Positions 16,962 through 24,568 of a stretch of 64,000 bases of DNA are shown here, in pieces. Source of the DNA: Tildeniella torsiva UHER 1998/13D (GTDB taxonomy: Bacteria > Cyanobacteriota > Cyanobacteriia > Phormidesmidales > Phormidesmidaceae); contig JAHHIH010000002.1 in the NCBI GenBank assembly GCA_019358835.1, positions 62,001 to 126,000 of the forward strand, in the 5' to 3' direction. Position 1 is the first letter of the stretch, and each line of letters opens with the position of its first letter. Made by a program: the position numbers and the translations under genes. The notes beneath the pieces were generated by a model. It made no database searches and was not told the DNA's origin. It saw only the letters and a list, made by a program, of their open reading frames with translations.

Positions 16962-18149
16962 TCACTCATTCCTCAAAAAATGCCTTAGCTGCTCAATCCA
17001 TTCAATATCAAGCAGGAAGCGAATTATACGCGGTTTTTGATCGATAAAAACAATAGCCTCGATTTCATTCATATAGTCAACCTTCATATCAAGAGCTCTT
17101 GTGTTTGTTAACAATCCTTGCTTTTCATAGAGCTCAAAAAGCTTTTTAGGGAGATCGAAGGAAAAGCTAAATTTTATATTATTGCGAGGAGTGGATGTGA
17201 ACCACCAACCTTTTTCGTTGTCCCAATAGATTCGAATATGATGAAGATATTTAGTAGATAGTTCTTGAAGATCGGTTCTTTCATTAGGCACTAAAAATAC
17301 GGGAAATTGCCTCGAAATCATTCCGACTAGAGCCTTGTTGACGCCCTGATCGATATATTCTCGAACTGCGTCTAAATTTTGTTGCAAATCACGCAAGACA
17401 TAGTTAGGAACTCCTTTTCCCTGTTTCATCATTGGGTCTATATGATAGACCATTGGATCTATATTATCGATTTCCTCCTCATGATAATCAAAATCCTGAA
17501 AGCCTTGATGATAAATGTTTTCATCCTGGAAGATAACAGACAGGCCAATATTTTCAAAGTTATCGAATGAGCTATTTATTTTTTTTCGAAAAAAAGCCCT
17601 GAAGTTACTCAGGTTAACCAGTATTTTTGTGTCACTCTCAGCTCCAAATGACTTCGCAGTCAGACTACCTATTTTGTCCAAGATTGGCCTCATAAATCTT
17701 GAATTTCCCAGAGGGATTAGATATACATCGTGGGCATATGCATACCTTTGAGCTGGTTCTGAATAACTAGTTGCTGAAAACAATGCGTATTGATAATGAT
17801 ATCTTGCTCTTGCTGGTGCACCATTCCTAGAAACCCAATATTCTCCAACATCTTTTAGAACTCCTATAGCATTTCTTACTACTTCTATACCCACTGATTT
17901 CTTGTTGAAGAATTTTGCCTCTACTAGCAATCTTTGTGGATTTGAGAATGGCGGTGAAACAACAAATTCAGCAATGGCATCTATTTGATGAACTCCTCCT
18001 CTTCCAAGTAGCTCTAGTCCAGCTTTTCCTTGCTTTATCGAATCGTCTTTAGGATTTATCTTTTCGACAGTACTGTAGCCAGAAGCACGAAGCAGGTAAA
18101 GCAAAATCTCCTCTAGGAGCATGCCTCTAATTTGTCCAATTGTTGCCAT
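16962..18149 (-). CDS. PD-(D/E)XK nuclease-like protein in the restriction operon
   Basis: The first 110 residues resemble an Mrr/restriction-endonuclease-like fold: helix GMLLEEILLYLLRASGYSTV, an aspartate in VHQIDAI (about 55) and the E-x-K in LLVEAKFFNKKS (about 75), followed by helix VVRNAIGVLKDVGEYW. The remaining 280 residues form no domain I know. It sits 41 bp after hsdR and 103 bp before hsdM, same strand. HsdR has its own nuclease domain, so this second nuclease-like gene is unusual. It may be a separate restriction factor riding in the same operon. Confidence 0.65.
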   Translation of the reverse strand: MATIGQIRGMLLEEILLYLLRASGYSTVEKINPKDDSIKQGKAGLELLGRGGVHQIDAIAEFVVSPPFSNPQRLLVEAKFFNKKSVGIEVVRNAIGVLKDVGEYWVSRNGAPARARYHYQYALFSATSYSEPAQRYAYAHDVYLIPLGNSRFMRPILDKIGSLTAKSFGAESDTKILVNLSNFRAFFRKKINSSFDNFENIGLSVIFQDENIYHQGFQDFDYHEEEIDNIDPMVYHIDPMMKQGKGVPNYVLRDLQQNLDAVREYIDQGVNKALVGMISRQFPVFLVPNERTDLQELSTKYLHHIRIYWDNEKGWWFTSTPRNNIKFSFSFDLPKKLFELYEKQGLLTNTRALDMKVDYMNEIEAIVFIDQKPRIIRFLLDIEWIEQLRHFLRNE

Positions 18150-18190
18150 AACTAAGCTCCAAAGCTAATCCGAAACCAGTCACAAGCTGA

Positions 18191-20554
18191 TTAAGCACTT
18201 GTTTTCTCATAAAGCATCTGCTCTAGCTCTTGTAGGGCAGCCTGATACTGTCGCTTGCCACCAAAGCTTGTGACCAACTCTACCGGAGTGCCCAGGCCTG
18301 AGAAGGGGGCAAGCTGCAAGATCTGGGTGCTCTCAATGGAGGTTATGCCTTGGTCAGCATACTTCTCTAGCAGCCCCTCTAAGACCAGCTTGGCCGTTTC
18401 TCCGTACTTGGTAAAGACATCGCGCTTTTTCACTTGCTCAGCCCGTTCTCGGCGGGTGAGGGGTGGCTGATTGAACGCCACATGGCAGACCAGGTCAAAG
18501 GGGTCGTAGCCTTGCCCCACCATAGCCTCTAGGGCTTCTAGCAACACCCCCTGCTCCTGAAGTTCTTGGAGAATGGCTGCCTTGCGATCAGACTCATTCC
18601 ACTTGGTCAAAAATTGATTCAGCGACGTATACGCTTCAATCACGGTACGGCGGGTGTAGTCGCGCAGCGATTCGGTGGTCAGCTCGCCATTTTTGTCGTA
18701 GTAGCTCACCTGTTCCTGCACCACCTGAAACTCTTGGTGGCTGACGGTGTATTTGATGCGCTCTCCGGAAATGGGTGGGTCAACAGGTTGGATAGCGTCA
18801 GTGCCGTCGGTGCTGTCCGTGCCTGAGCCGCCATTAGAGCCATCCCCCTGCTCCTGGCCAAAGTCCTCATTCTGAAACGGTGGCCCATCCCAGTCCTCAT
18901 CCTTGAAGAGACTGGTTGCCCCCCGAAAGTCGATGATGGTGAAGTAGTTTTTGCCGTAGTCGGGCCGAAGGCGCGTTCCTCGCCCAATGATCTGCTTAAA
19001 TTCCGTCATCGACTGAATGCGCCGCTCCAGCACAATCACCTGGCAAGTCTGGGCATCGACTCCGGTAGTCATAAGCTTTGAGGTAGTGGCAATGACCGGG
19101 TAGATCTCATTGGGGTTAATGAAGTGGTCCAGCTGAGCCTTGCCCTCTTTCTCATCCCCAGTAATTTGCATCACGTAGCGGCGATCTTTTTGCACTAGCT
19201 CGCGGTTAGCATCCACATTCATCAACGCATTCCGCATTCGCTGAGCGTGATCTATGTCTTCGCAAAACACAATGGTCTTGCGCATCGGGTTGCCATCGTG
19301 CAAAAACTCACTGACGTACTGGGCCACCAGCTCGGTACGGCGGTTAAATTTGATCGTGCGGTCGTAATCCCGCAGGTTATAGATCCGATCTTCGATCAAC
19401 TGACCCTGGTCATCCACCTCTCCGGTCTCAGGCTGCCAGCCATCTAAATCCTTATCCAAGCTCACCCGCACCACCTTAAAAGGGGCTAAAAAGCCGTCTT
19501 CAATTCCTTGGCGTAGGGAGTAGGTATAAACTGGCTCCCCAAAGTAGTCAATGTTAGAGACATACTTGGTCTCCTTGGGCGTCGCCGTCAACCCCACCTG
19601 AATCGCGGTGGAGAAGTAGTCCAACACCTGTCGCCAGCTAGAGTCATCGGCAGCGCTGCCCCGATGGCACTCGTCGATCACCACCAGGTCAAAGAAGTCG
19701 CGGTCAAACTTTTCGCAGAGGTTATCCTGCCCTTCGTTGCCAATGATCGCTTGGTACAGCCCCAGATACACCTCGTAGGAAGTGTTGATGCGGCCATTCT
19801 CATCCAGTAGCCTGCGAGTCAACTTGGTTTTCTTATCGCCAAAGGGCTCAAAGTCGTTGGTAATAGTCTGATCAATCAGAGAATTGCGGTCTGCCAAAAA
19901 CAGCACCCGCTTCACTGTCCCCGTCTTCCACAGCCGCCAGATGATATTGAACACCGTATAGGTTTTGCCCGCGCCGGTCGCCATGACCAGCAGGCAGCGC
20001 CTTTGGCCTCTGGCAACGGCTTCAATTGTGCGGTTGACGGCAAGCTGCTGGTAGTAGCGAGGATTCTTCCCCCCGACCTTGGTGTAGAACTGGGAGGTCA
20101 GAAGGTCTTCTTTTTCTAAAGAAATCTGCTGCCACTGGAGATACCGTTGCCACAGCTCTTCTGGCGAAGGGAACGACTCTAGAGAAATTTCTCGTTCAAT
20201 TGATCCATAGGTGCCGGTACGGTCATGCAGCAAAAAGGCATCCCCATTGGAGGAAAACACAAAGGGTGTACCCAGAGTGTCGGCGTAGCCTAGAGCCTGC
20301 TGAATACCAGCATTAACGCTGTGCTTGTTGTCCTTAGCCTCAATCACCGCGATGGGTTGGTTGGTGTGGTGAAACAGCACGTAATCCGCTCGCTTCCGGG
20401 CTCCCCTGGCGGCGATCGGCCCTCGTACAATCATCGGCCCATCAGTAAAGGAAAGCTCTCGACGGATCTGAGACCGTTTCCAGCCCGCCTGGTGCAGAGC
20501 CGGAGTGATGTATTGATCACAAATGTCGGCTTCGCTTAGCTCTTTTTTTGACAT
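18191..20554 (-). CDS. hsdR: type I restriction endonuclease HsdR
   Basis: HsdR is the ATP-driven translocase and nuclease subunit. The 787-aa protein starts with the PD-(D/E)XK nuclease domain (ADYVLFHHTNQPIAVIEAKD, E-A-K at about 72-74). The superfamily-2 motor follows: Walker A VMATGAGKT (about 193), DECH box (about 293), SAT-like GLTATP, then the second RecA lobe with IIGRGTRLRPD. The C-terminal region is helical. The gene is divergent from cas12k with a 241-bp shared upstream region and heads the cargo operon. An acidic, glycine- and serine-rich linker (EQGDGSNGGSGTDSTDGTD) joins the motor to the C-terminal part. Confidence 0.94.
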   Translation of the reverse strand: MSKKELSEADICDQYITPALHQAGWKRSQIRRELSFTDGPMIVRGPIAARGARKRADYVLFHHTNQPIAVIEAKDNKHSVNAGIQQALGYADTLGTPFVFSSNGDAFLLHDRTGTYGSIEREISLESFPSPEELWQRYLQWQQISLEKEDLLTSQFYTKVGGKNPRYYQQLAVNRTIEAVARGQRRCLLVMATGAGKTYTVFNIIWRLWKTGTVKRVLFLADRNSLIDQTITNDFEPFGDKKTKLTRRLLDENGRINTSYEVYLGLYQAIIGNEGQDNLCEKFDRDFFDLVVIDECHRGSAADDSSWRQVLDYFSTAIQVGLTATPKETKYVSNIDYFGEPVYTYSLRQGIEDGFLAPFKVVRVSLDKDLDGWQPETGEVDDQGQLIEDRIYNLRDYDRTIKFNRRTELVAQYVSEFLHDGNPMRKTIVFCEDIDHAQRMRNALMNVDANRELVQKDRRYVMQITGDEKEGKAQLDHFINPNEIYPVIATTSKLMTTGVDAQTCQVIVLERRIQSMTEFKQIIGRGTRLRPDYGKNYFTIIDFRGATSLFKDEDWDGPPFQNEDFGQEQGDGSNGGSGTDSTDGTDAIQPVDPPISGERIKYTVSHQEFQVVQEQVSYYDKNGELTTESLRDYTRRTVIEAYTSLNQFLTKWNESDRKAAILQELQEQGVLLEALEAMVGQGYDPFDLVCHVAFNQPPLTRRERAEQVKKRDVFTKYGETAKLVLEGLLEKYADQGITSIESTQILQLAPFSGLGTPVELVTSFGGKRQYQAALQELEQMLYEKTSA

Positions 20555-20743
20555 AAATCTGACCTGACAGGTTCGGCAGGAGTGTCTATGGCCCTAGGAA
20601 GCGACCGCAAGCATACCCTTTACTTCCTCATTGATACCCAAGTATCCCTATGAAATATAGCTACAGCCGAACTCTTCACCCGGATTTTGCAAACAAGCGT
20701 ACAGCCCAAGTTCCTCAAGAGAGAAACCCACAAAGTCTCCAAC

Positions 20744-20771
20744 TTGACACCCACGGAGCAAGTAATAAACT
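20744..20771 (+). promoter_or_regulatory. putative cas12k promoter
   Basis: TTGACA (20744-20749), a 16-bp spacer and TAAACT (20766-20771) lie 24 bp before the cas12k ATG. The -35 box is perfect and the -10 box fair. The 20555-20795 gap also has to hold the hsdR promoter on the minus strand. Confidence 0.45.
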
Positions 20772-20795
20772 ATTCTTTTCTAGTACAAAAAGACT

Positions 20796-22652
20796 ATGAG
20801 CCAAAAGACAATTCGCTGCCGACTCGTCGCCTCAGAGGCGGCCCGAAAAGCTATTTGGCACCTTATGGCAGAGCGCAACACACCTCTGGTTAACGAAGTA
20901 GTCCGCAAACTACCGGAGCACCCTGACTTCCTTACCTGGCAGCAGCGAGGCAAACTGCCGGATGAGCCTATCAAAACGTTGGTCGATTCACTCAAAGCTG
21001 ATCCTCGCTTTAGTGAGCAGCCTATTTGGTATTACATATCAGCTCAAAAGCAGGTGACTTATACCTTCCGAAGTTGGTTAAGCCTTCAACGTCGAAATCA
21101 GTGGCGAGTTGAGAGTAAGCGGCGCTGGCTTAATATTCTCCGCCCTGATAGTGAGCTAGCGGAGAAAGCTAAATGTAGCTTGGAGAAGCTACAAGACACT
21201 GCCCAGAGTATTCTGGGCCAGATTGACGCTCCAGATCCCTTCAAGTGGCTGATGCAGGAGTATGGGCGTACAAAAGCTGCTAAACGCCAGATGGTTTTGG
21301 CTTACCTACTCAAGCGCAGTGGAAAACTTGAGCCTGTCAAAGAAGACCTGGAAAAACTGGCTCAGAGGTACCGCAAAACTGAGATTGCTATTCGACGGTT
21401 AGAAATTCAGCTTAAGGCTAGCTTGCCAAAAGGGCGGGATTTAACTGGCCAAGCCCATGATTTAGCTTTGGAGCAGGCCACAACGGCTCCCCCACTAGAC
21501 GATGAGAGCTATGGCACTTGGCACCAAGCTTTGGCCCGAGAACCTGCCAAATTCCCCTTCCCAATCATCTACGAGACTGTAGAATGCCTGACCTGGTCTA
21601 TTGATGATAGGGGACGTATTCTAGTTCGCTTTAGCGGCAAAGGCACAGGCGATCACGTCTTTAAGATCTACTGTGATAAGCCCCACCAGCATTGGTTTGA
21701 GCGATTTCTAGATGACCAAGAGACGAAGAAATCTAGCGGCGATCAACATTCAGCAGGGTTGTTTACGCTGCGATCGGTCAAGCTGGCTTGGGTGCCCTCA
21801 AAAGCCTATCAGAAGGAGCTAGAACCCTGGAATTGTTATCACCTAACCCTTGCCTGCACGGTGGATACTCGTTTATGGACACAGGAAGGCACTCAAGTCG
21901 TAAAAGAGGAAAAAGCAGCGGGGACGGCGGCTAAGCTTCAATCGATGCATGCGAAAACAGCCCTAACTAAAAATCAACAAGGCTATATTCGCCGCTTAGA
22001 ATCCACCTTGGACAGGCTCAATGCTCCCTACCCTCGACCCAGCCGCCCCCTTTACCAAGGAAAGGCAAATATCTTGGTTGGGGTCGCGATGGGGCTGGAG
22101 AAACCTGCCACACTTGCCGTAGTGAACGTACTTACCCAGGAATTGCTGGTCTACCGCTCTATCAAGCAGCTATTGGGTGAGCACTACCGACTCTTACAAC
22201 AGGCTCGGACTGAGAAAGCAAAAACATCTCACCAAGGGCACCGGCAACGTAGGAAGGGAGGTAAGCGAATTGCCCAGGAGTCTAACCTGGGCAGCTATGT
22301 TGATCGACTGTTGGCCAAAGCTATTGTCGAAATTGCCCAACAGTATCAGGCGGGCAGCATCGTTCTACCTGACCTCAAGCATGTGCGAGAAATTGTAGAG
22401 GCCGAAGTCGGGCATAGAGCCGCAGTTAGAGTTCCTGACTTTGTTGATGGCCAAAAGCAGTACGCCAAAGCCTATCGAACACAGGTACATCGGTGGACTT
22501 ACAACCGTTTACAGCAATTCGTTACCTCTAAGGCGGAGCAATACGGCCTTGGTATAGAGGTAGTTAGCCAAAGCCATCTGGGCTCCCCCCAGGAAAAGGC
22601 GAAGGAACTTGCGCTTCAAGCATACGAAAAACGATTGGCTGCACTGTCTTAG
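20796..22652 (+). CDS. cas12k: Cas12k, nuclease-dead RNA-guided targeting effector
   Basis: Cas12k binds a tracrRNA-crRNA pair, finds DNA next to a GTN PAM and recruits TniQ/TnsC without cutting. The 618-aa protein is in the family's size range and lacks RuvC catalysis: the RuvC-I strand reads ILVGVAMG (about 426-433) with no aspartate, and RuvC-II reads IVLPDL (522-527) with D where the glutamate should be. The basic GHRQRRKGGKR stretch (481-491) and RWTYNRLQQFVTSKAEQYGL before the end are as in other Cas12k proteins. The tracrRNA and array follow directly downstream on the same strand. No CvkR-type repressor gene lies beside it. Confidence 0.95.
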   Translation: MSQKTIRCRLVASEAARKAIWHLMAERNTPLVNEVVRKLPEHPDFLTWQQRGKLPDEPIKTLVDSLKADPRFSEQPIWYYISAQKQVTYTFRSWLSLQRRNQWRVESKRRWLNILRPDSELAEKAKCSLEKLQDTAQSILGQIDAPDPFKWLMQEYGRTKAAKRQMVLAYLLKRSGKLEPVKEDLEKLAQRYRKTEIAIRRLEIQLKASLPKGRDLTGQAHDLALEQATTAPPLDDESYGTWHQALAREPAKFPFPIIYETVECLTWSIDDRGRILVRFSGKGTGDHVFKIYCDKPHQHWFERFLDDQETKKSSGDQHSAGLFTLRSVKLAWVPSKAYQKELEPWNCYHLTLACTVDTRLWTQEGTQVVKEEKAAGTAAKLQSMHAKTALTKNQQGYIRRLESTLDRLNAPYPRPSRPLYQGKANILVGVAMGLEKPATLAVVNVLTQELLVYRSIKQLLGEHYRLLQQARTEKAKTSHQGHRQRRKGGKRIAQESNLGSYVDRLLAKAIVEIAQQYQAGSIVLPDLKHVREIVEAEVGHRAAVRVPDFVDGQKQYAKAYRTQVHRWTYNRLQQFVTSKAEQYGLGIEVVSQSHLGSPQEKAKELALQAYEKRLAALS

Positions 22653-22765
22653 CAACTGGTTACTAAAGCCATTACCCTTGAAGGCAAAAGAGGCGATATT
22701 AATACTGAAAAAACTTTAGCCACGAGTGGGCGACAAAACCAGCAAGAAGCGCTAGTATAAATGCA

Positions 22766-23010
22766 CTAAAAGCGCCGCAGGGCATGCGAAAGCCTCTGTT
22801 CTGTGAAAAATGAGGGTTTGTTTGGCTGCGAGATAGCAGTCTTACTTTCTGGCCCTGGTAGCTGACCACTCCGATGCTGCTGTTGTAAGTGAACTTGCTT
22901 GGACTTGGACACCGTGCAACAGGATGAGGGGCGCACCCAGCAAGAGAGGACGGACTTACTGTAGTGTTGGCTGCCGAAACAACTCCGACCAAGGAGTAAT
23001 CCATGCATCC
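22766..23010 (+). ncRNA. V-K CAST tracrRNA
   Basis: The stretch after cas12k follows the known V-K tracrRNA order: GCGCCGCAGGGCATGC near the 5' end, AAATGAGGGTTTGTTTGGCT, TCTTACTTTCTGGCCCTGGT, AGCTGACCACTCCGATGCTG, then a late stem ACTCCGACCAAGGAGT. ACTGTAG (22958-22964) is complementary to CTACAGT of the CRISPR repeat, and AATCC near 23000 can pair with GGATT at the repeat's 3' end, giving a split anti-repeat. A TAGTATAAA sequence near 22753-22761 is a suitable -10 box. Ends are estimated. Confidence 0.88.
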
Positions 23011-23204
23011 ATATATGTATCTTAACCTCCGCGAACCTCAAGCGCAGGACTTTTTCCTGGTAGGTTCGCGCAGCCTTAAAGCCCCATCCGTTGGTACTGC
23101 CACACAAAAGGGCATGTTTAGGATAGTTGAGCAGGCTGTTGAGAGGACGGTTCGCGATCAAAGGGTCTACATGTCCTGTGAACCGAGGGATTCAGATGGG
23201 TGCT

Positions 23205-23445
23205 GTCGCATTGGGCTTCTACAGTCCATGAGGATTGAAACCAGGTGAACATGAGCCGCTGAGCGCTGACGACCACGTCGCATTGGGCTTCTACAGTCCA
23301 TGAGGATTAAAACTCCTTGCCGCACAGGATGATTCGGCGCTCCTACCAACGGTCGCATCAGGCTTCTACGGCTAATAAGGATCATCCTGTACGGTCCCAA
23401 ACAGGAGCACCGCGTCAAGCTTCTATGGCTTATAAGCAAGCAAAT
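23205..23445 (+). CRISPR. short CRISPR array, two good repeats then decaying copies
   Basis: Repeat 1 (23205-23241) and repeat 2 (23277-23313) are 37 nt, beginning GTCGCATTGGGCTTCTACAG and ending GGATTGAAAC (GGATTAAAAC in repeat 2). Spacer 1 is 35 nt (23242-23276) and spacer 2 about 38 nt (23314-23351). A third unit at 23352-23388 keeps GTCGCATCAGGCTTCTACGG but has lost the 3' end. A fourth at about 23409-23445 keeps only GCTTCTATGGCTTATAAG. Because the 3' end must pair with the tracrRNA, units 3 and 4 are probably inactive. No cas1/cas2 is present, as usual for V-K. Confidence 0.9.
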
Positions 23446-23479
23446 TAGCAGCTCTTAACGGTTAATACGGTTCGGATAG

Positions 23480-23530
23480 TCTGTTTGAACTATTATTTAG
23501 AAGCATGGATTGAAACGAATCCCGCCAGCC
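23480..23530 (+). CRISPR. delocalised repeat-spacer: homing guide against tRNA-Arg
   Basis: An atypical repeat ends ATGGATTGAAA at 23515, about 35 bp after the last array remnant. The next bases CGAATCCCGCCAGCC (23516-23530) are identical to 15 nt of the tRNA-Arg gene's T-arm and acceptor stem (minus strand 23682-23668). The target is preceded by GGTT, a good NGTN PAM. Counting the leading C as spacer is what gives this PAM; in the main array that C belongs to the repeat. The match stops after 15 nt. Short private guides of this kind direct V-K elements to their tRNA attachment site. Confidence 0.88.
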
Positions 23531-23550
23531 TTGACTGGGCAGATACGTTC

Positions 23551-23617
23551 GGGCGACACTAATCCCGGAACAGTGACCATAATTCCGGAACGATGCCAAA
23601 TAATTCCGGAACGTACA
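23551..23617. repeat. transposon end, CRISPR/tRNA side, with three TnsB-type sites
   Basis: Read inward on the minus strand, the terminus is TGTACGTTCC at 23617. TnsB-like units lie at 23593-23613 (CGTTCCGGAATTATTTGGCA), 23573-23592 (CGTTCCGGAATTATGGTCAC) and 23551-23572 (TGTTCCGGGATTAGTGTCGC), spaced about 20-22 bp. The closer spacing here, compared with the other end, is the usual asymmetry of Tn7-like ends. Confidence 0.88.
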
Positions 23618-23622
23618 TTAGC
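23618..23622. repeat. target-site duplication TTAGC, tRNA side
   Basis: This is the second copy of the TTAGC found at 3982-3986. It directly follows the last base of the element. The distance from the inferred PAM (23683) to the element edge is 65 bp. Confidence 0.92.
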
Positions 23623-23645
23623 GGTAGGTCAGCAAGTTTCTGCAT
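23620..23645 (-). pseudogene. severed 5' end of the MNT antitoxin gene
   Basis: Minus-strand ATG at 23645-23643 opens MQKLADLP and runs into the TTAGC duplication in the frame that continues as LKERDRQAIDAVV at 3986 and below. Joined, the two parts give a normal 114-aa MNT protein that began 20 bp after the tRNA-Arg 3' end. The fragment alone cannot be functional. Confidence 0.75.
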
Positions 23646-23664
23646 AGCCCAATGATGCAAACAA

Positions 23665-23738
23665 CGGGGCTGGCGGGATTCGAACCCACGACCTGCCGCT
23701 TAGGAGGCGGCCGCTCTATCCTGCTGAGCTACAACCCC
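23665..23738 (-). tRNA. tRNA-Arg (anticodon CCU), CAST attachment gene
   Basis: The 74-nt minus-strand gene folds as a full cloverleaf: acceptor GGGGTTG/CAGCCCC, D-stem GCTC/GAGC, anticodon stem GCCGC/GCGGC with loop CTCCTAA (anticodon CCT), T-stem GTGGG/CCCGC with TTCGAAT loop. CCA is not encoded. It lies 39 bp downstream of trmB on the same strand. Its 3' half is the target of the transposon's private guide and remains intact after insertion. Confidence 0.96.
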
Positions 23739-23777
23739 AGGTCTTTGGCCATTCTACACTCTGGCCTGGAGGTGGGG

Positions 23778-24413
23778 CTAAGCCCGAGTAAAGATCGCGC
23801 GGTGGACGGGCAAGCCCTGCTCCAGGGTGACGCGCTCGCGATCGGTTTGGGCCGGGAAAGGGCTTTGGGGCAGCCAGTCTTGGCCCTGGCGGAGAAAGTG
23901 GGGGTTTTCGGCAATGCGATCGCACATATCCACCGCCACCTCTTCCACATCCGACTGCACCACCAGCCGCCCGCCCGAGGGCAAAAACTCCGCCAGGGTG
24001 CCCAACAGCTCGGGTTGCAGCACCCGTCGCTTTTGGTGGCGCTTCTTAAACCACGGGTCGGGGAACTGAATCGACACCTGCTGCAAAGGGTTCTGGTCGC
24101 CCCAGCTCTCTAGCAGCGATCGCAGGGAGATATTGACGTTGCAGTACATAAAATGAAGATTGGTCAGCCCCGTCTCTTGCTGGCGCTTTTGAGCCGATTC
24201 GACCACGGGCTTGCGAATTTCGAGGCCCAAAAAATTCCACTCGGGGGCAAGCTGGGCCATTTGCAGCACAAACACGCCCTTGCCGCAGCCAATGTCAATG
24301 TGCAGGGGCTGTTGGGGGTTGGCAAAGGCTTCGCTCCAGTTGGGAGCATCAACGGGAGCCTGATATTTTCCGCTTAGGGGGTTAACGTGCTGACGCACCC
24401 GAACAACTGCCAC
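23778..24413 (-). CDS. trmB: tRNA (guanine-N7-)-methyltransferase TrmB
   Basis: TrmB makes m7G46 in the tRNA variable loop using AdoMet. The 211-aa protein has AdoMet motif IDIGCGKGVFVLQMA (about 38-52), then FLGLEIRKPVV, the catalytic-region IQFPDPWFKKRHQKRR (about 115-130) and late TDRERVTLEQGLPVHR. All are typical and intact. It is directly upstream of tRNA-Arg and may be cotranscribed with it. Confidence 0.95.
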   Translation of the reverse strand: MAVVRVRQHVNPLSGKYQAPVDAPNWSEAFANPQQPLHIDIGCGKGVFVLQMAQLAPEWNFLGLEIRKPVVESAQKRQQETGLTNLHFMYCNVNISLRSLLESWGDQNPLQQVSIQFPDPWFKKRHQKRRVLQPELLGTLAEFLPSGGRLVVQSDVEEVAVDMCDRIAENPHFLRQGQDWLPQSPFPAQTDRERVTLEQGLPVHRAIFTRA

Positions 24414-24458
24414 AGCCTAGACCTCGATAAACCATAGCTTTCTATAATGCCATTTGAG

Positions 24459-24533
24459 GTGGGGGGTAGGGAGTAGGGGGTAGGGAGTGAATGAGTTGTT
24501 TCCCTAATTCACTCTCCCTCACCCCTCACCTAC
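24459..24533. repeat. G-rich short tandem repeat tract
   Basis: Repeats of GGGTAGGGAGTAGGG type at 24463-24490 are followed by a partly complementary C-rich tract CTCCCTCACCCCTCACCTACC at about 24511-24531, so the two can pair as a long imperfect hairpin. The same repeat family recurs at 31250, 38230, 53413, 61104 and 62240. Confidence 0.55.
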
Positions 24534-24568
24534 CGAATCTAGCGGCTAGGGGCTAGGCTGTTAGGGAC

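Larger units (their letters stand above)
3987..23617. mobile_element. type V-K CRISPR-associated Tn7-like transposon (CAST), 19.6 kb
   Basis: All defining parts are visible: matching termini beginning TGTACGTTCC, internal TnsB-type repeats at both ends, TTAGC duplications, tnsB, tnsC, tniQ, a nuclease-dead Cas12k, tracrRNA, CRISPR array and a separate tRNA-matching guide. There is no tnsA, as is normal for V-K elements, which therefore tend to make cointegrates. The edge is 65 bp from the inferred PAM in tRNA-Arg, within the 60-66 bp known for this family. Cargo is a type I restriction operon plus several small genes. I saw no perfect GCGATCGC site inside, in contrast to the flanks, which supports recent arrival. 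The tnsB frameshift raises doubt about present mobility. Confidence 0.95.

Noticed and set aside
20796-22652. cas12k as a TnpB or active Cas12
   Set aside because: RuvC acidic residues are missing, and tnsB/tnsC/tniQ, V-K-type tracrRNA and a tRNA guide accompany it.
22699-23439. Several ORFs across the tracrRNA and CRISPR array
   Set aside because: They translate structural RNA and repeats and contain the repeat as peptide echoes. No family resemblance.
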